Below, in pieces: positions 10,325 to 20,460 of a DNA stretch of 64,000 nt (position 1 is the stretch's first letter; the number at the start of each line of letters is the position of its first letter). Both the position numbers and the translations under genes were made by a program. Source of the stretch: Pasteuria penetrans (lineage in GTDB: Bacteria; Bacillota; Bacilli; Thermoactinomycetales; Thermoactinomycetaceae). The stretch spans positions 1 to 64,000 of the forward strand of contig NZ_UZAC03000003.1 in assembly GCF_900538055.1 (NCBI RefSeq). Direction: 5' to 3'. The notes beneath the pieces were generated by a model. It had not been told where the DNA came from and ran no database searches. It saw nothing but the letters and a program-made list of their open reading frames with translations.

Positions 10325-11446
10325 ATGAATGGGCAGAAGAAATGGATGATAGGGCTGTGCGTGGTAGGTTTTGTCCCCTTTGCCTTAGGATTGGCAGGAT
10401 GTGGTAATCCGGAAGGAGAAACGAACGGGGTAGGTCGGGATTTTCGGGCGGGATTGGTACTGGACATAGGGGGACGAAACGATGACTCCTTTGGTCAGAT
10501 GGCCTACCAGAATATGGAGGGAATGCGGAAGAAGGGGGAATTGACCTATCTCCTCTTTGAATCGGAGAAGGGATCCGATTATGTTGAAGGTGTGGAGAGG
10601 GTGGCAAGGGAGAAACCCACCCTTACCTTTCTCATGGCGGATCGACTGTCGGAAGCGACCCAACGGGTAGCGAAAAGGCATCCCAATCTTCGGTTTGCGA
10701 TTATGGATAGCGATATGGGACAGAATCCCCCTCCTAATGTGGCCGCCTGTTCCTTTAGAGATCAGGAGGGGTCCTTTCTGGCGGGTTTGTCGGCAGGGAT
10801 GACCACGAATACAGGTAAAGTTGCCTTCGTAGGGGGTATCTTGTCTCCGGTGATCCGCCGTTTCCAGGCCGGATTTGCCGCAGGAGCAATGCTAGCCTCG
10901 CAAATTAGGGGAGGGAAACCTGTAGAGGTCCGAGTGACCTATGCGAATAGTTTCAACGATGAAGATACAGGACGGTCCCTAGCACGGCTCCTGTTCTCTG
11001 AGAATGTTGATGTCATTTATCATGCCGCCGGCAGGGTGGGTAAGGGGGTATTCAGGGCTGCTAGGGAAAGAGGACCATGCCGTTGTTGGGTCATTGGTCA
11101 GGATAAGGATCAGCATGGGGAGGCACCTGATCATACGTTGGGATCCGTCCTTAAGAAGACAGATGTGGTCACGAGGGATATCATTCGCAGGGTGAAGGAG
11201 GGGGACTTTTCTTCCTTTGGAAAGGTTGGTAGTTATGGTATCCGGGAGGGATCTATAGATTTTAAGGAGGATTATGCTTCGAATTTGGGTACTGGGAAGA
11301 TGAAGCAGTTGGAGAAGGTGGTCCGACTTGCTAAAGAGGAAGTGGCCCGAGGACTGCTGATACCCGATACGCCTGAGGAGGTCAAGAGCTGGAAGGTAGG
11401 GGCGGATTTCCTTGGGGTTTTACGGAGGGCATATGAATCCCCCTGA
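10325..11446 (+). CDS. BMP-family nucleoside-binding lipoprotein, copy 3
   Basis: A 373-residue third paralogue. Signal peptide with lipobox LAGC at about residue 22, then the family blocks GLVLDIGGRNDDSFGQ, IMDSDMGQNPPPNVAACSF, GSFLAGLSAGM, KVAFVGGI, VIYHAAGRVGKGVFRAAR, WVIGQDKDQ and GSVLKKTD. Compared with copies 1 and 2, the binding-site SFNQ is SFGQ and GTDKDQ is GQDKDQ, so ligand preference may differ. The ATG at 10325 is supported by the signal peptide placement; the ribosome binding site (AAGGGAG at 10301) is rather distant. The gene precedes the transporter ATPase by 1.4 kb of non-coding DNA. Confidence 0.87.
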   Translation: MNGQKKWMIGLCVVGFVPFALGLAGCGNPEGETNGVGRDFRAGLVLDIGGRNDDSFGQMAYQNMEGMRKKGELTYLLFESEKGSDYVEGVERVAREKPTLTFLMADRLSEATQRVAKRHPNLRFAIMDSDMGQNPPPNVAACSFRDQEGSFLAGLSAGMTTNTGKVAFVGGILSPVIRRFQAGFAAGAMLASQIRGGKPVEVRVTYANSFNDEDTGRSLARLLFSENVDVIYHAAGRVGKGVFRAARERGPCRCWVIGQDKDQHGEAPDHTLGSVLKKTDVVTRDIIRRVKEGDFSSFGKVGSYGIREGSIDFKEDYASNLGTGKMKQLEKVVRLAKEEVARGLLIPDTPEEVKSWKVGADFLGVLRRAYESP

Positions 11447-12894
11447 ATACAGAAGGTGGATCATGATAGTAGGATCCATTCTTATCTAAATAAAGTTTAT
11501 TTTCATTGGTATTTCCTGCTTTCTTTATATATGCAACATGAATTTGTATAGTAAGAATGGTGCTTCATCATATTTTATATAGCGTGCTATCTTTGGTCCC
11601 ATGCCCGGCGTAAGCGAATAGGGAAGATTGTGCCAGGGACGTACCCCGATGTTGGATTGTTGTGTTCATCCCAATAAAATATATGTATATTTTATTTTCA
11701 TAAATATTATTATGTAATATAAATAAAGTTTTGGATAGAAATACTTATAGATGTAAGAAAGTTGTTCGTACCCCTTCTCTATTTTTGGGGGGTGGTGTAA
11801 AAATAAAAACCATCCCCTTGATTCGTATCTTAATTATAAATTATATTGTTTTAAAATTTTTTCAATGGATAGTGAAGGGTAAGAAATAACGGGGTTGGAG
11901 CGCGGTGATTGTTGTCGTCCCCAGACCTGTACCCCCACGCTGTTCCCCCCCTTGGCACGCCCAAAAGAGGGGGAATAGGAACCAGTTGCTATTCCCCCCT
12001 GCGATTTCGGGAATTCAAATCCAGGGAATAACTGGTAGTTGATAGATTTTTACATATCAACTTTTTATAGAGTGGTAGGTTTTATCTATTGGTTTGTTCA
12101 TTCCGACTAATGTTTACATAACCTTTTTTCATAGACTAATCATTCGTAAATGTAAACATTTTCATAAATATATTCTATAAGTTATTGGAAAATATTATGA
12201 AAATACCCTTAATATAATTTTAAAATTTTGATGTTATTTTCCGTAGTATCGACATAGCCATAGTTATGAAAAATTGATCGTATTTTGGCGATTCAGGTTC
12301 CAGGCGAATCCCCCCGCGGAAGGGAAACTTCCTGGGAAATCTACGCATGCGATCGGTCGCAATCTTTTCTTTGGTTCCCCTTATTTGGCAAATCGAGACA
12401 GAAGTAAGTAGTTGGTACATGCGTGAAAGGGAGGGGGTCAGAGTTCCCTATATTTTTTCTATTATAAAATAATAAAAATATTGTACTTATGAACCTATGA
12501 AAAAAGTCCAAAAATGGGGGAACCTTCCCTGGAAACCTTGTTCCGAAATCCACACCCACAGCGGGACTCCGCCGTTGTGTACCCGCGAAGACTGGAATAG
12601 GCGAAAGATGTAGGTATAGTACGGGGATACTAGATTTATGGTTGTGCTTCAGGGGTAAAAAAGGTAGAATCAACGGTGAGATGTAGAAACAGAGAGGGAT
12701 GGTGTAAAGCGTGGGGAGTGTTGCCATCTTCGCGGATATTTTGTAGATAGGCGGTGTTCATGGGGGTCGGTGATCGGCAGATAATGGTGATAATAATGTG
12801 AATATTTTCATTTAGATGAACTCAAAGGCTCACAGCTTGGGTAAGGGGAGACCCCCTGGGTGCGTCCTGTGTGGTTTATGTTGGAGGGGTGTGC
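11447..12894. other. non-coding gap between lipoprotein 3 and the ATPase
   Basis: About 1.4 kb, very AT-rich between 11480-11870 and 12050-12250. A short hairpin (TGGATC/GATCCA, 11457-11478) follows the lipoprotein. A short dispersed repeat lies at 11626-11672. No supportable gene; the minus-strand frames show no family motif. Confidence 0.5.
11626..11672 (+). repeat. dispersed short repeat R2, copy 1
   Basis: About 48 bases matching 18570-18617 on the same strand: both contain GATTGT(G/A)CCAGGGA, a CCCGAT block and TTGTT(G/A)TGTTCATC. No coding frame is preserved. Confidence 0.5.
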
Positions 12895-14430
12895 GTGGAA
12901 TATGCGGTTGAGATGAAGGGGATTACGAAGCGCTTTGCTGGTACGGTTGCCAATGAGGATGTAGATCTTAGGGTGCGTCGTGGTTCTATTCACGCACTCC
13001 TAGGGGAGAATGGAGCGGGCAAGTCAACGCTGATGAATATTTTGTATGGGGTTTATCAACCGGACGAGGGGGAAATCTGGATCCAGGGTCAGAGGGGATG
13101 GATCAAGGGGCCCGCGGTCGCCAATCGTTTGGGAATTGGTATGGTTCATCAGCATTTTACCATGGTACGAAACTTTACTGTGGCGGAGAACGTAGTGTTG
13201 GGTCATGAGACCACCCGATGGGGTTGTTTCTCCTCTGTGCTGGCAGAAAAAAGGGTGCAAGATTTGGCTCAGGAATATGGGTTAGAGGTGGATGTGAAGA
13301 AGCGTGTGGACGATCTATCTGTGGCCACCCAGCAGATTGTTGAGATCCTGAAGGTGCTCCACCACGGGGCTGATATCCTAATTTTGGATGAGCCTACTGC
13401 GATTCTCTCCTCTCATGAAACGGATGTTTTTTTGTGTATTCTGCAACGGTTGTCGGAACAGGGGAAGACCATTATTTTCATTACCCATAAACTGAAAGAG
13501 ATCATGCGTGTTTGTTCCGACGTTACGGTGCTTCGACGTGGACGGAATGCGGGTTCCTTCCGGGTAAGGGATGTGACAGAGGAAAAACTAGCCGCTTGCA
13601 TGGTGGGTAGTACAACGATTTTCCGTGTCGAAAAGGAAAAGAAGAGGCCTGGGAGACTGGTTTTAGAAGTTGAGGATCTGGTTGTTGAGGATTCCCAGGG
13701 TGCGTTGAGAGTCAACGGTTGCAATCTGGATGTTTGTGCCAATGAAATTGTGGGTTTGTTGGGTGTGGCTGGCAATGGGCAAAGGGAATTGGTGGAGGCT
13801 ATCACAGGTTTGCGGCGTTGTAGGGAGGGCTCTATCCGTCTGTTGGGTAAGGAAATAAGTAATCTCACCCCACGGCAGGTTATGGAGTTGGGTGTGAGCC
13901 ATATTCCCGAGGATCGTTGTGGTTCTGGACTTGTCCCTGGTTGTAATGTCATTGAGAATATGATTCTTCGCTCTCATGATGAGGCCCCATTTTCCCATTA
14001 TGGTTTTTTGCGGAGGGAAGCAATTCGCGAGTACGGTAAGAGGTTGGTTTCTGCCTACGATATCCGTGCCTCCTCGTTGGATACACCTGTGGGGTATTTA
14101 TCGGGTGGAAACCAGCAAAAAGTAGTTGTGGCCCGTGAACTGGATCGTGATTCGATGTTGTTGATTGCTGTACAACCAACACGGGGGGTGGACGTCAAGG
14201 CTTCTACCTTTATTCGTAGCCGGTTGGTCGAGTATCGTGATCGCGGGCATGCAGTGCTGTTGGTCTCTCTCGAATCGGAGGAGGTTTTACAGCTCAGTGA
14301 CCGATTGGCAATTATGACCCATGGGGAAATCGTGGGTTGGGTGGATGATACAAAAGGAGTTAGCCACGAGGAGATAGGTTTGTTGATGGCCGGTAGGAAG
14401 CAAAAAACATCTGTTGGATCGAACAGGTAG
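12895..14430 (+). CDS. Nucleoside ABC transporter ATP-binding protein (NupO/YufO-like)
   Basis: A 511-residue protein with two nucleotide-binding domains, as in sugar- and nucleoside-type importers. Domain 1: Walker A GENGAGKST, Walker B ILILDEPTAIL. Domain 2: Walker-A-like GVAGNGQRE (degenerate, as usual in the family), signature LSGGNQQKV, LLIAVQPTRGVDV. The domain 1 signature reads LSVATQQ rather than the usual LSVGEQQ, a change at the conserved glycine. GTG 12895 is preferred (TTGGAGGGG six bases upstream); it gives the usual family length, while upstream GTG codons lack a site. It energises uptake through the two permeases that follow, with the three upstream lipoproteins as likely binding components. 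Confidence 0.9.
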   Translation: MEYAVEMKGITKRFAGTVANEDVDLRVRRGSIHALLGENGAGKSTLMNILYGVYQPDEGEIWIQGQRGWIKGPAVANRLGIGMVHQHFTMVRNFTVAENVVLGHETTRWGCFSSVLAEKRVQDLAQEYGLEVDVKKRVDDLSVATQQIVEILKVLHHGADILILDEPTAILSSHETDVFLCILQRLSEQGKTIIFITHKLKEIMRVCSDVTVLRRGRNAGSFRVRDVTEEKLAACMVGSTTIFRVEKEKKRPGRLVLEVEDLVVEDSQGALRVNGCNLDVCANEIVGLLGVAGNGQRELVEAITGLRRCREGSIRLLGKEISNLTPRQVMELGVSHIPEDRCGSGLVPGCNVIENMILRSHDEAPFSHYGFLRREAIREYGKRLVSAYDIRASSLDTPVGYLSGGNQQKVVVARELDRDSMLLIAVQPTRGVDVKASTFIRSRLVEYRDRGHAVLLVSLESEEVLQLSDRLAIMTHGEIVGWVDDTKGVSHEEIGLLMAGRKQKTSVGSNR

Positions 14431-14530
14431 GATATGATGTGGGGATAATCCGTGCTATTGGGGGATTCTCTTACCGGTATTTTGGGCCGCAGGGGATGCT
14501 AAGATCTGGAAAATAGGGGGGATCAGGGGC

Positions 14531-15613
14531 GTGAATACCATACTGCGATATTTTCGCGGGAATAGTACCATTGTTACCGCTGTGATTTCCATTGTGCTGG
14601 GCCTGTGTGTCGGAGCGTTGGCTCTCATGGCGATTGGGCATAATCCCTGGACGGCTTATAGGACCATGTTTATGAACTCCCTCGCTGAGCCCTATGGGGT
14701 TGGGGAATCCTTGGTTGCTATCACCCCGCTGATTCTGACGGGTTTAGCGGTTGCTCTTGCGTATGGTTCTGGCTTATTCAATATTGGTGTGGAGGGGCAG
14801 TTGATTGTGGGGCAGGTGGCGGCTTATGCCGTAGCTCATCAATCTCCTTTCCCTGGTGTGGTTACGGTTCCCCTTGCTATATTGGCGGGTATGGTAGCGG
14901 GTGCTGCTTGGGGTGGTGTCCTTGGCTGGTTGAAGACATGGCGGGGTGTGCACGAAGTCATTTCTGGTATCATGATGAATTTTATGGCACTCTATCTTTC
15001 CAATGTTATCATTCGTCAATGGTTTTCAGTGAATCGTTCTATCACATCCGAGGTGCTACCGGAGTCTACCCATCTCAACTGGGAGTTTTTTTCGCAAATT
15101 TCTGGGGGTTCAAGACTTCATGTGGGTTTTATTCTGGCCCTTTTGGCGGTTGTTTTGATGCATATACTGCTTTCCCACACCCGGTGGGGCTTCAAAATAC
15201 GGGTTACGGGGCAGAGTCCCCAGGCGGCTTCCTATGCTGGTATCTCTAGTCGTAGGGTTACTTTGCTCGTCTTGGTGCTCAGTGGGTCTCTAGCGGGATT
15301 GGCTGGTGTGTGTGAGGTTCTAGGGTCTGGCCACCGAATCACAGTCCTCACGGGTTTTGAAATGCTTGGGTTTGATGGGATTGCAGTGGCTTTTCTAGGA
15401 GCTGCCACTCCCCTAGGTGTGGTTTTGGCTGCTACTTTATTCGGGGTTCTACGGTATGGTGCAAAGGATTTGCTGATGATAGATCGTATTCCTACCGAAA
15501 TTTCCCAAATTGTATTGGCCGCTATTCTGTTCATGGTGGCTGCCAATATTTCCAACCGATTGTTCGCACGATGGCGTTCATGGAGAAGGGTGGGTTCCCA
15601 GCGTGTCCAGTAA
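14531..15613 (+). CDS. Nucleoside ABC transporter permease 1 (NupP/YufP-like)
   Basis: A 360-residue polytopic membrane protein of the branched-chain amino acid/sugar/nucleoside permease family. The conserved cytoplasmic block GLFNIGVEGQLIVGQ and later YAGISSRR are typical; about eight to ten hydrophobic helices cover the length. GTG 14531 follows a G-rich site (ATAGGGGGGATCAGGGG). The gene end overlaps the start of the second permease by 11 bases, so the two are translationally coupled and probably form the heterodimeric channel. Confidence 0.9.
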   Translation: MNTILRYFRGNSTIVTAVISIVLGLCVGALALMAIGHNPWTAYRTMFMNSLAEPYGVGESLVAITPLILTGLAVALAYGSGLFNIGVEGQLIVGQVAAYAVAHQSPFPGVVTVPLAILAGMVAGAAWGGVLGWLKTWRGVHEVISGIMMNFMALYLSNVIIRQWFSVNRSITSEVLPESTHLNWEFFSQISGGSRLHVGFILALLAVVLMHILLSHTRWGFKIRVTGQSPQAASYAGISSRRVTLLVLVLSGSLAGLAGVCEVLGSGHRITVLTGFEMLGFDGIAVAFLGAATPLGVVLAATLFGVLRYGAKDLLMIDRIPTEISQIVLAAILFMVAANISNRLFARWRSWRRVGSQRVQ

Positions 15614-16547
15614 CCTCATCAATTTGATACCTGATATGGTTTTTCCCGTTATCATTCCTCTCATGTTGGTTGGTCTGGGGGGGTTGTTCAATGAACGTTC
15701 CGGTGTTGTTAATATAGGATTGGAGGGTTTGATGACGGTAGGTGCCTTTGTGGGTGCCGTGGTATCGTTGGAGGCCCATAGTATTTGGTTGGGGGGGTTG
15801 GCTGCCATTTTGGTAGGGGGTATTTTTTCCCTACTCCATGCCTTTGCTGCGGTCTCCCTGCGAATGGATCAAATTGTCAGCGGTGTCATACTCAATATAT
15901 TGGGAATTGGGCTGGCCATTTATTGTTGTAGGTCCTTTTATGATGACTCAGAGACCCCCTCCTTGCCCGACTCTGCTATTTTTTTTCCCGTAGATCTCCC
16001 CAGTTTGCGATTGTGGCCCATTGTGGGGGGATTCTTTAGTGTCAAGGATTTCATTGTATACCCTCTGTTTCTTTTGGTGTTGCTTTCCTATTTCGTCCTA
16101 TATCGGACAGCTTGGGGTTTGCGTTTACGGTCTGTAGGTGAGAATCCTTGTGCGGCAGACAGCGCGGGTATTAGTGTGAAGGGTATGCGTTATGCGGGGG
16201 TTGTGTTGGGCGGCATGTTTGCTGGATTGGGTGGGGCCTTTCTTTCCATCGTTTTGAATAAGCATTTTAGTTCTACCACGGTTTTAGGGCAAGGTTTCCT
16301 GGCCTTGGCCATACTCATTTTCGGGAAATGGCGTCCCTTGGGGGTTTTGTTGGCCTCCACCTTTTTCGGTAGTGCTATGGCTTTAAAAACCGAGAGTCTG
16401 GTTAATTTCTCCTCCGGTGGCCCCGTTTTGTCCGATATTATAGCCATGATTCCCTATTTGTTGACTCTATTGGCCTTGGCCGGTTTTGTGGGGAAAACGG
16501 AACCGCCTAAGGCCATTGGGATTGCCTATGATCCCGAAGGGCGGTAG
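15603..16547 (+). CDS. Nucleoside ABC transporter permease 2 (NupQ/YufQ-like)
   Basis: A 314-residue permease with the family block VVNIGLEGLMTVGAF and SAGISVKGMRYAGV. I start it at GTG 15603, with GGAGAAGGG a short distance upstream, because homologues begin close to the first membrane helix (NLIPDMVFPVIIPL); the frame is open further upstream inside permease 1 but that extension is the shadow of that gene. It pairs with permease 1 to form the membrane pore of the nucleoside importer. Confidence 0.9.
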   Translation: MSSNLINLIPDMVFPVIIPLMLVGLGGLFNERSGVVNIGLEGLMTVGAFVGAVVSLEAHSIWLGGLAAILVGGIFSLLHAFAAVSLRMDQIVSGVILNILGIGLAIYCCRSFYDDSETPSLPDSAIFFPVDLPSLRLWPIVGGFFSVKDFIVYPLFLLVLLSYFVLYRTAWGLRLRSVGENPCAADSAGISVKGMRYAGVVLGGMFAGLGGAFLSIVLNKHFSSTTVLGQGFLALAILIFGKWRPLGVLLASTFFGSAMALKTESLVNFSSGGPVLSDIIAMIPYLLTLLALAGFVGKTEPPKAIGIAYDPEGR

Positions 16548-16566
16548 GGGAGTAAAAGGGAGGGCG

Positions 16567-16592
16567 AGGGGGATTGTATAAAACCCCCCTTT
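16567..16592 (+). terminator. possible terminator after the nucleoside transporter operon
   Basis: AGGGGG / CCCCCT hairpin twenty bases after the permease stop, followed by a short T stretch only. A second hairpin (CCCCTTG/CAAGGGG) lies at 16605-16633. Confidence 0.4.
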
Positions 16593-17689
16593 GGTCCAAA
16601 TATCCCCCTTGTCTTTGAAAGAAGGTCAAGGGGAAGCAGGAACATTATTTCCCTGTCGCGGCTTTTGGGGCCCTAACACCTAATAAGAACTACATCTGAG
16701 GAAAATCAAAGTCCCCCCACTGTTAGGGACGGTCGTAAGACGGGAGAATATAGGAAAACACCCCTTGGCCTTCTAGGGTTTACGTCCTACCCACGTCCGG
16801 CTTGTAACCCATGGGGGAAGGGAAGGGGTTACAAAATGCAGTCATCATCCGGAAATCGGGGAAAAGGATAGTTGAGCAGGGGAAAGGGGACATGTGTGGC
16901 TAGGTATGGAACTGTATGGGGTGGAGGAAGAAATGTCCAAGTCCAATATGGCAGAGCGAATCATTCACTATGGTGTCTCTGATTCCCCACATCTAAGAAA
17001 AACCCTGCACAGCCTCGATCATAATGTTTGGCCTGGCGGGTAGGTCCTCCGAGGATTCGTGCATAGCATAAAATCAGCCGTAGAAGGGTGGGTGGCTAGC
17101 CATTAGAGGTATGTTATTTAAATAAATTTTATATAATATATTACTATTTTTATTCATTTGTTATAGGTCGGGGCTCAGTCCATGGCAATAACCGCCGAAT
17201 CAAGTTCATATGAGTGGTGATTTTGCCCCTGGTGGTCCATGAGTTCCTCATAGTTACGGCCCCCCTTTTATGACAGCCAATACAGGGATCCCTATCATAG
17301 ATATAGCTTTGCGTGTAGTCCTCATCTCCCCCCGTCGATGTATCATCCATATCGATAGTCCAACAACGTACCTGTTCCTTGGCCCTCCTGATGTCCTTTT
17401 CCTCGGGCTCTTTTCTCTCTGTAGGAAGAAATTCATCAAAAAATAGAACCTGTTCTCACTTATATTCCATGTAACTTGTTGCTCCCGCTGTTGAAGATAG
17501 TACTGCTTTTAATGAGAACATTTTCCTACAAAAATTTTCATATGTATTTCCTTTTCCAACAAATGCATACACATAGTTGAATTTGTTTCTGCAGTAGGTA
17601 CATCCTCGCCGTTGGGTTTTTATAATAGATTCAGTTTCCCGAAAGCCAAGAATGCTGTGTTTTATTTTTCATTCCTCGTCTAATCCTGT

Positions 17690-17930
17690 TTTCCCCCAAT
17701 TTTTGTCCCGGGTTTCCCGAATCTTCATGGGGACACCCGATTCCCGGGGATGGAAGGTCGGCAATGGACTCTTAGGGTATAACTCATGTTATCTAATTTT
17801 GTGGTTCCTACTTTCTCTATTTTTACGATTTTCACTTCGTCCGGAAAAGTGGGCCTTGGGAAATTTGGTTCTGTTTTCATCATTTCTCGATAAAGAGTGG
17901 GTTGCCCACGATTATAACATATAAAACTTA
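17690..17930 (-). repeat. dispersed repeat R1, copy 2 (inverted)
   Basis: Inverted relative to 6050-6330; see that entry for shared blocks. Similarity seems to resume beyond this at about 18050-18090, where CTACTCCCGAGACTAAA matches the complement of the sequence just upstream of copy 1, so the original element was larger than the best-conserved core. Confidence 0.65.
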
Positions 17931-18569
17931 AATTTTATAAAAATAATGAATGGGCCCTAGTGTGTTCTTTCTAGAACACCTTGGAATACAGTGGGAATTC
18001 AAACTTAGGCAGATGCAAACACAGAACCCTATCGCGATACATTCGGTCTATCAAACCATGGTTCAATCCCTACTCCCGAGACTAAATTCCTGGATCCGAA
18101 TTTTATGATAAGCCGGGAAGAAAACCAATATTCTGGGCGGTACTTATCGGATCGTTCCTTTCTGCGATAGCACCCCGACTACAGACAAGTAAGGGTAGGA
18201 AGTTAATGAAAAAACGTTTCTCGGGGGAGCACTGTTTTCACAATTCCAAAGCATACAATGGGTATAGATAAACATAGACCAACGTCGTATAATCAGGCAT
18301 TCATGCCCATTATTTCATATAAGACGACTCTGTGTTTTGATCGTGTTATTCGGGAGAATAACAATACAGAAAAAGGCTCGGATGGACGTTTTTACCAGGG
18401 AGTTTCTTGAAGAGGGCACCCATCTAAAAATATAAATTTTCAAAAAGTATTATGGAAAGGTTTCCGTCCCCATCCGCACTAGAATGGTGTTATTTTGCGT
18501 AATAAGGAATAAAAACCATGGAATGAACTGGATCATCCCAACGGGCATCCATTTCCGAGTTGTATTGCA

Positions 18570-18617
18570 GATTGTACCAGGGAAGTGTCCCGATTTTGTG
18601 TTGTTATGTTCATCTCG
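18570..18617 (+). repeat. dispersed short repeat R2, copy 2
   Basis: Direct repeat of 11626-11672, diverged; see that entry. Confidence 0.5.
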
Positions 18618-19167
18618 GTGTAGATGTAAAGGGGTGCTGTTCGCATTCCTTCTAAATTATGAGAGTCAAAATCGTTCCGATGTCTACGAGAAAATCAAAG
18701 GTCATAAAGTCAGGGATCGAGGTTACTCTGATCTCACCCAATTTTTGATGGGAATCATTGATGTGGACTCTAGTTTTTATCGGATGGATTCAATCTTCAT
18801 CAGTGGCTGTATCAGGAAGCTGAGCCGCAATAGGTTGATTTTCTTGATGATCATCAGGATTGGCAGGTCCGTCCGATGGCTAAACTTGCCGTTCCTCTCC
18901 CTTGGGATTCTGGGACTGAATTCCTAAGTCTGATATGCGGCCAAGATCCGTTTTTTTTCAGATGGACTTTTGGGACTCCGAATTCTGAGTTATTGGCATC
19001 ACATTGCGTTTGCGGGGCGCAAGAGCTACAATCTTTCCCTAGGTGGGTGTATCCGTGGGCTCGCGCATCTTTTGTTCATACCGCGGTACAAAATTAGGAA
19101 CTCAGGCTTTGATCGCAGAAGTGAAAACTATCAAGGGTTATTTCGTTTCAAGGGGGAGGTCCCGCTA

Positions 19168-20460
19168 TTGAAGTATGTTCCCTTTGTTACCACAAAGTTG
19201 CGAAGAGGGAATTTGCATGTTGCAACTACGGACCAGTTCAAAATCACGACATTTTTGTTTTTCTTGCGCTTTCCCATGGACGTTGCCACAGTGACAAAGC
19301 ATGCTTTACTACCGGCTGTACTTAGGAGAGGAACGATGGCACATCCAACCACGTTGGGATTACAGCGGCAGTTAGAGTCTATGTACGGCGCCCATCTCTC
19401 CGTGGATGTTTGCAAACGCGGGGATATGCATATTTTACAGTTTGGTTTGACTATACCCAATGACACCTTCTTACCGGGGACCACCAACCTACTTCAGCAG
19501 TCCATAAATTTTCTGTGCGATGTTTTGCTCAATCCCTACAAGGAACAGGGTGCGTTTTCTTTTTCCTTTGTTCAGGCGGAAAAACAGAACCTTAGGAGAC
19601 ACATAGAGAGTCTTCCTAACGATAAGGGTGCCTATTGTACACAGAAGTTGTTGGAAAAGATGTATCCCGGCGATCCCTTTTCCCTATTCCTTTATGGGCG
19701 TGTTCAGGACCTTGAGGCGATCACCCCGGGGGATTTGTACGAGCATTATCAAAATGTTCTCAGACGATGTCCCATTGACTGTTATGTGGTGGGTGACGTC
19801 GATGGTCAGCAGGTAGCTGATAAGATCAATTCTGTTTTTGCCAAATTGTCTTTCAAGACCCCTGTATCGGAAACGTTGATCCCTGTAGCGGATATCCCAA
19901 GGGGGAACGTGGAGAAGGTTCGTTACCATTCCGAAAGCATGGATGTGTATCAGGGTCGCTTGAATATGGGCTTTCGGACCTACACGACGGCTCGCGATGC
20001 AGAGTATCCGGCCATGCTACTCTATGATGGTTTGTTAGGGGGATTCCCACATTCCAAGTTGTTTCGGGAGGTACGGGAGAAACATAGTCTTGCCTATTCC
20101 TGTTCCTCACGGATGGATACCTCTAAGGGTCTATTGATGGTTCAAGCGGGTGTTGACTTTGCCAACGTCAAAAAGGCAGAGGGGATTGTGATGGAGCAAC
20201 TGGAAGCATTACGTCAGGGGCAGATCAATGAGGAGGAGTGGGGACAAACAAAGGCTATGTTGGCCAATCGATGGACGGAGGCACAAGACAGTCCCTTTGG
20301 AATGATTCAATTCCACTATCAAACCCTCCTAAATGGTACGGAGTGGACGCCCCCTTCGTTATGGGAATCCCTAGAAGGATTGCATCGTCCCGCCGTGCAG
20401 GAGATAGCCGATCGGGTGCAATTGGATACGGTCTACGTATTGCAGCGGGGGGTAATGTAA
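19168..20460 (+). CDS. ymfF: M16-family peptidase-like protein YmfF
   Basis: A 430-residue homologue of B. subtilis YmfF, a member of the M16 (insulinase/processing peptidase) fold that has no zinc-binding HxxEH motif and is thought to pair with the motif-bearing YmfH. Family features: RGNLHVATTDQFKIT near the N-terminus, LESMYGAHLSVDVCKRGDMHILQFGL, YPGDPFSLFLYG and FPHSKLFREVREKHSLAYSCSSRMD. The frame is open from 18970, but homology begins around TTG 19168, which has AAGGGGGAGG eight bases upstream and gives the normal family length. Its stop codon abuts the ymfH start. Confidence 0.88.
   Translation: MKYVPFVTTKLRRGNLHVATTDQFKITTFLFFLRFPMDVATVTKHALLPAVLRRGTMAHPTTLGLQRQLESMYGAHLSVDVCKRGDMHILQFGLTIPNDTFLPGTTNLLQQSINFLCDVLLNPYKEQGAFSFSFVQAEKQNLRRHIESLPNDKGAYCTQKLLEKMYPGDPFSLFLYGRVQDLEAITPGDLYEHYQNVLRRCPIDCYVVGDVDGQQVADKINSVFAKLSFKTPVSETLIPVADIPRGNVEKVRYHSESMDVYQGRLNMGFRTYTTARDAEYPAMLLYDGLLGGFPHSKLFREVREKHSLAYSCSSRMDTSKGLLMVQAGVDFANVKKAEGIVMEQLEALRQGQINEEEWGQTKAMLANRWTEAQDSPFGMIQFHYQTLLNGTEWTPPSLWESLEGLHRPAVQEIADRVQLDTVYVLQRGVM

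Larger units (their letters stand above)
16548..19167. other. 2.6-kb non-coding gap with repeats
   Basis: The longest gene-free stretch in the first half. It contains repeat copies at 17690-17930 and 18570-18617 and an AT-rich patch at 17110-17160. A frame of 147 codons at 18484-18927 has no recognisable motif, overlaps the short repeat and has no ribosome binding site; I do not support it. Confidence 0.5.

Noticed and set aside
16906-17043. 45-codon frame (begins MELYGVEEEMSKSN)
   Set aside because: The composition is protein-like, but there is no good ribosome binding site, no homology I can recall, and it is too short to support alone.
18484-18927. 147-codon plus-strand frame
   Set aside because: No binding site, no motif, overlaps a dispersed repeat and lies in a non-coding region.
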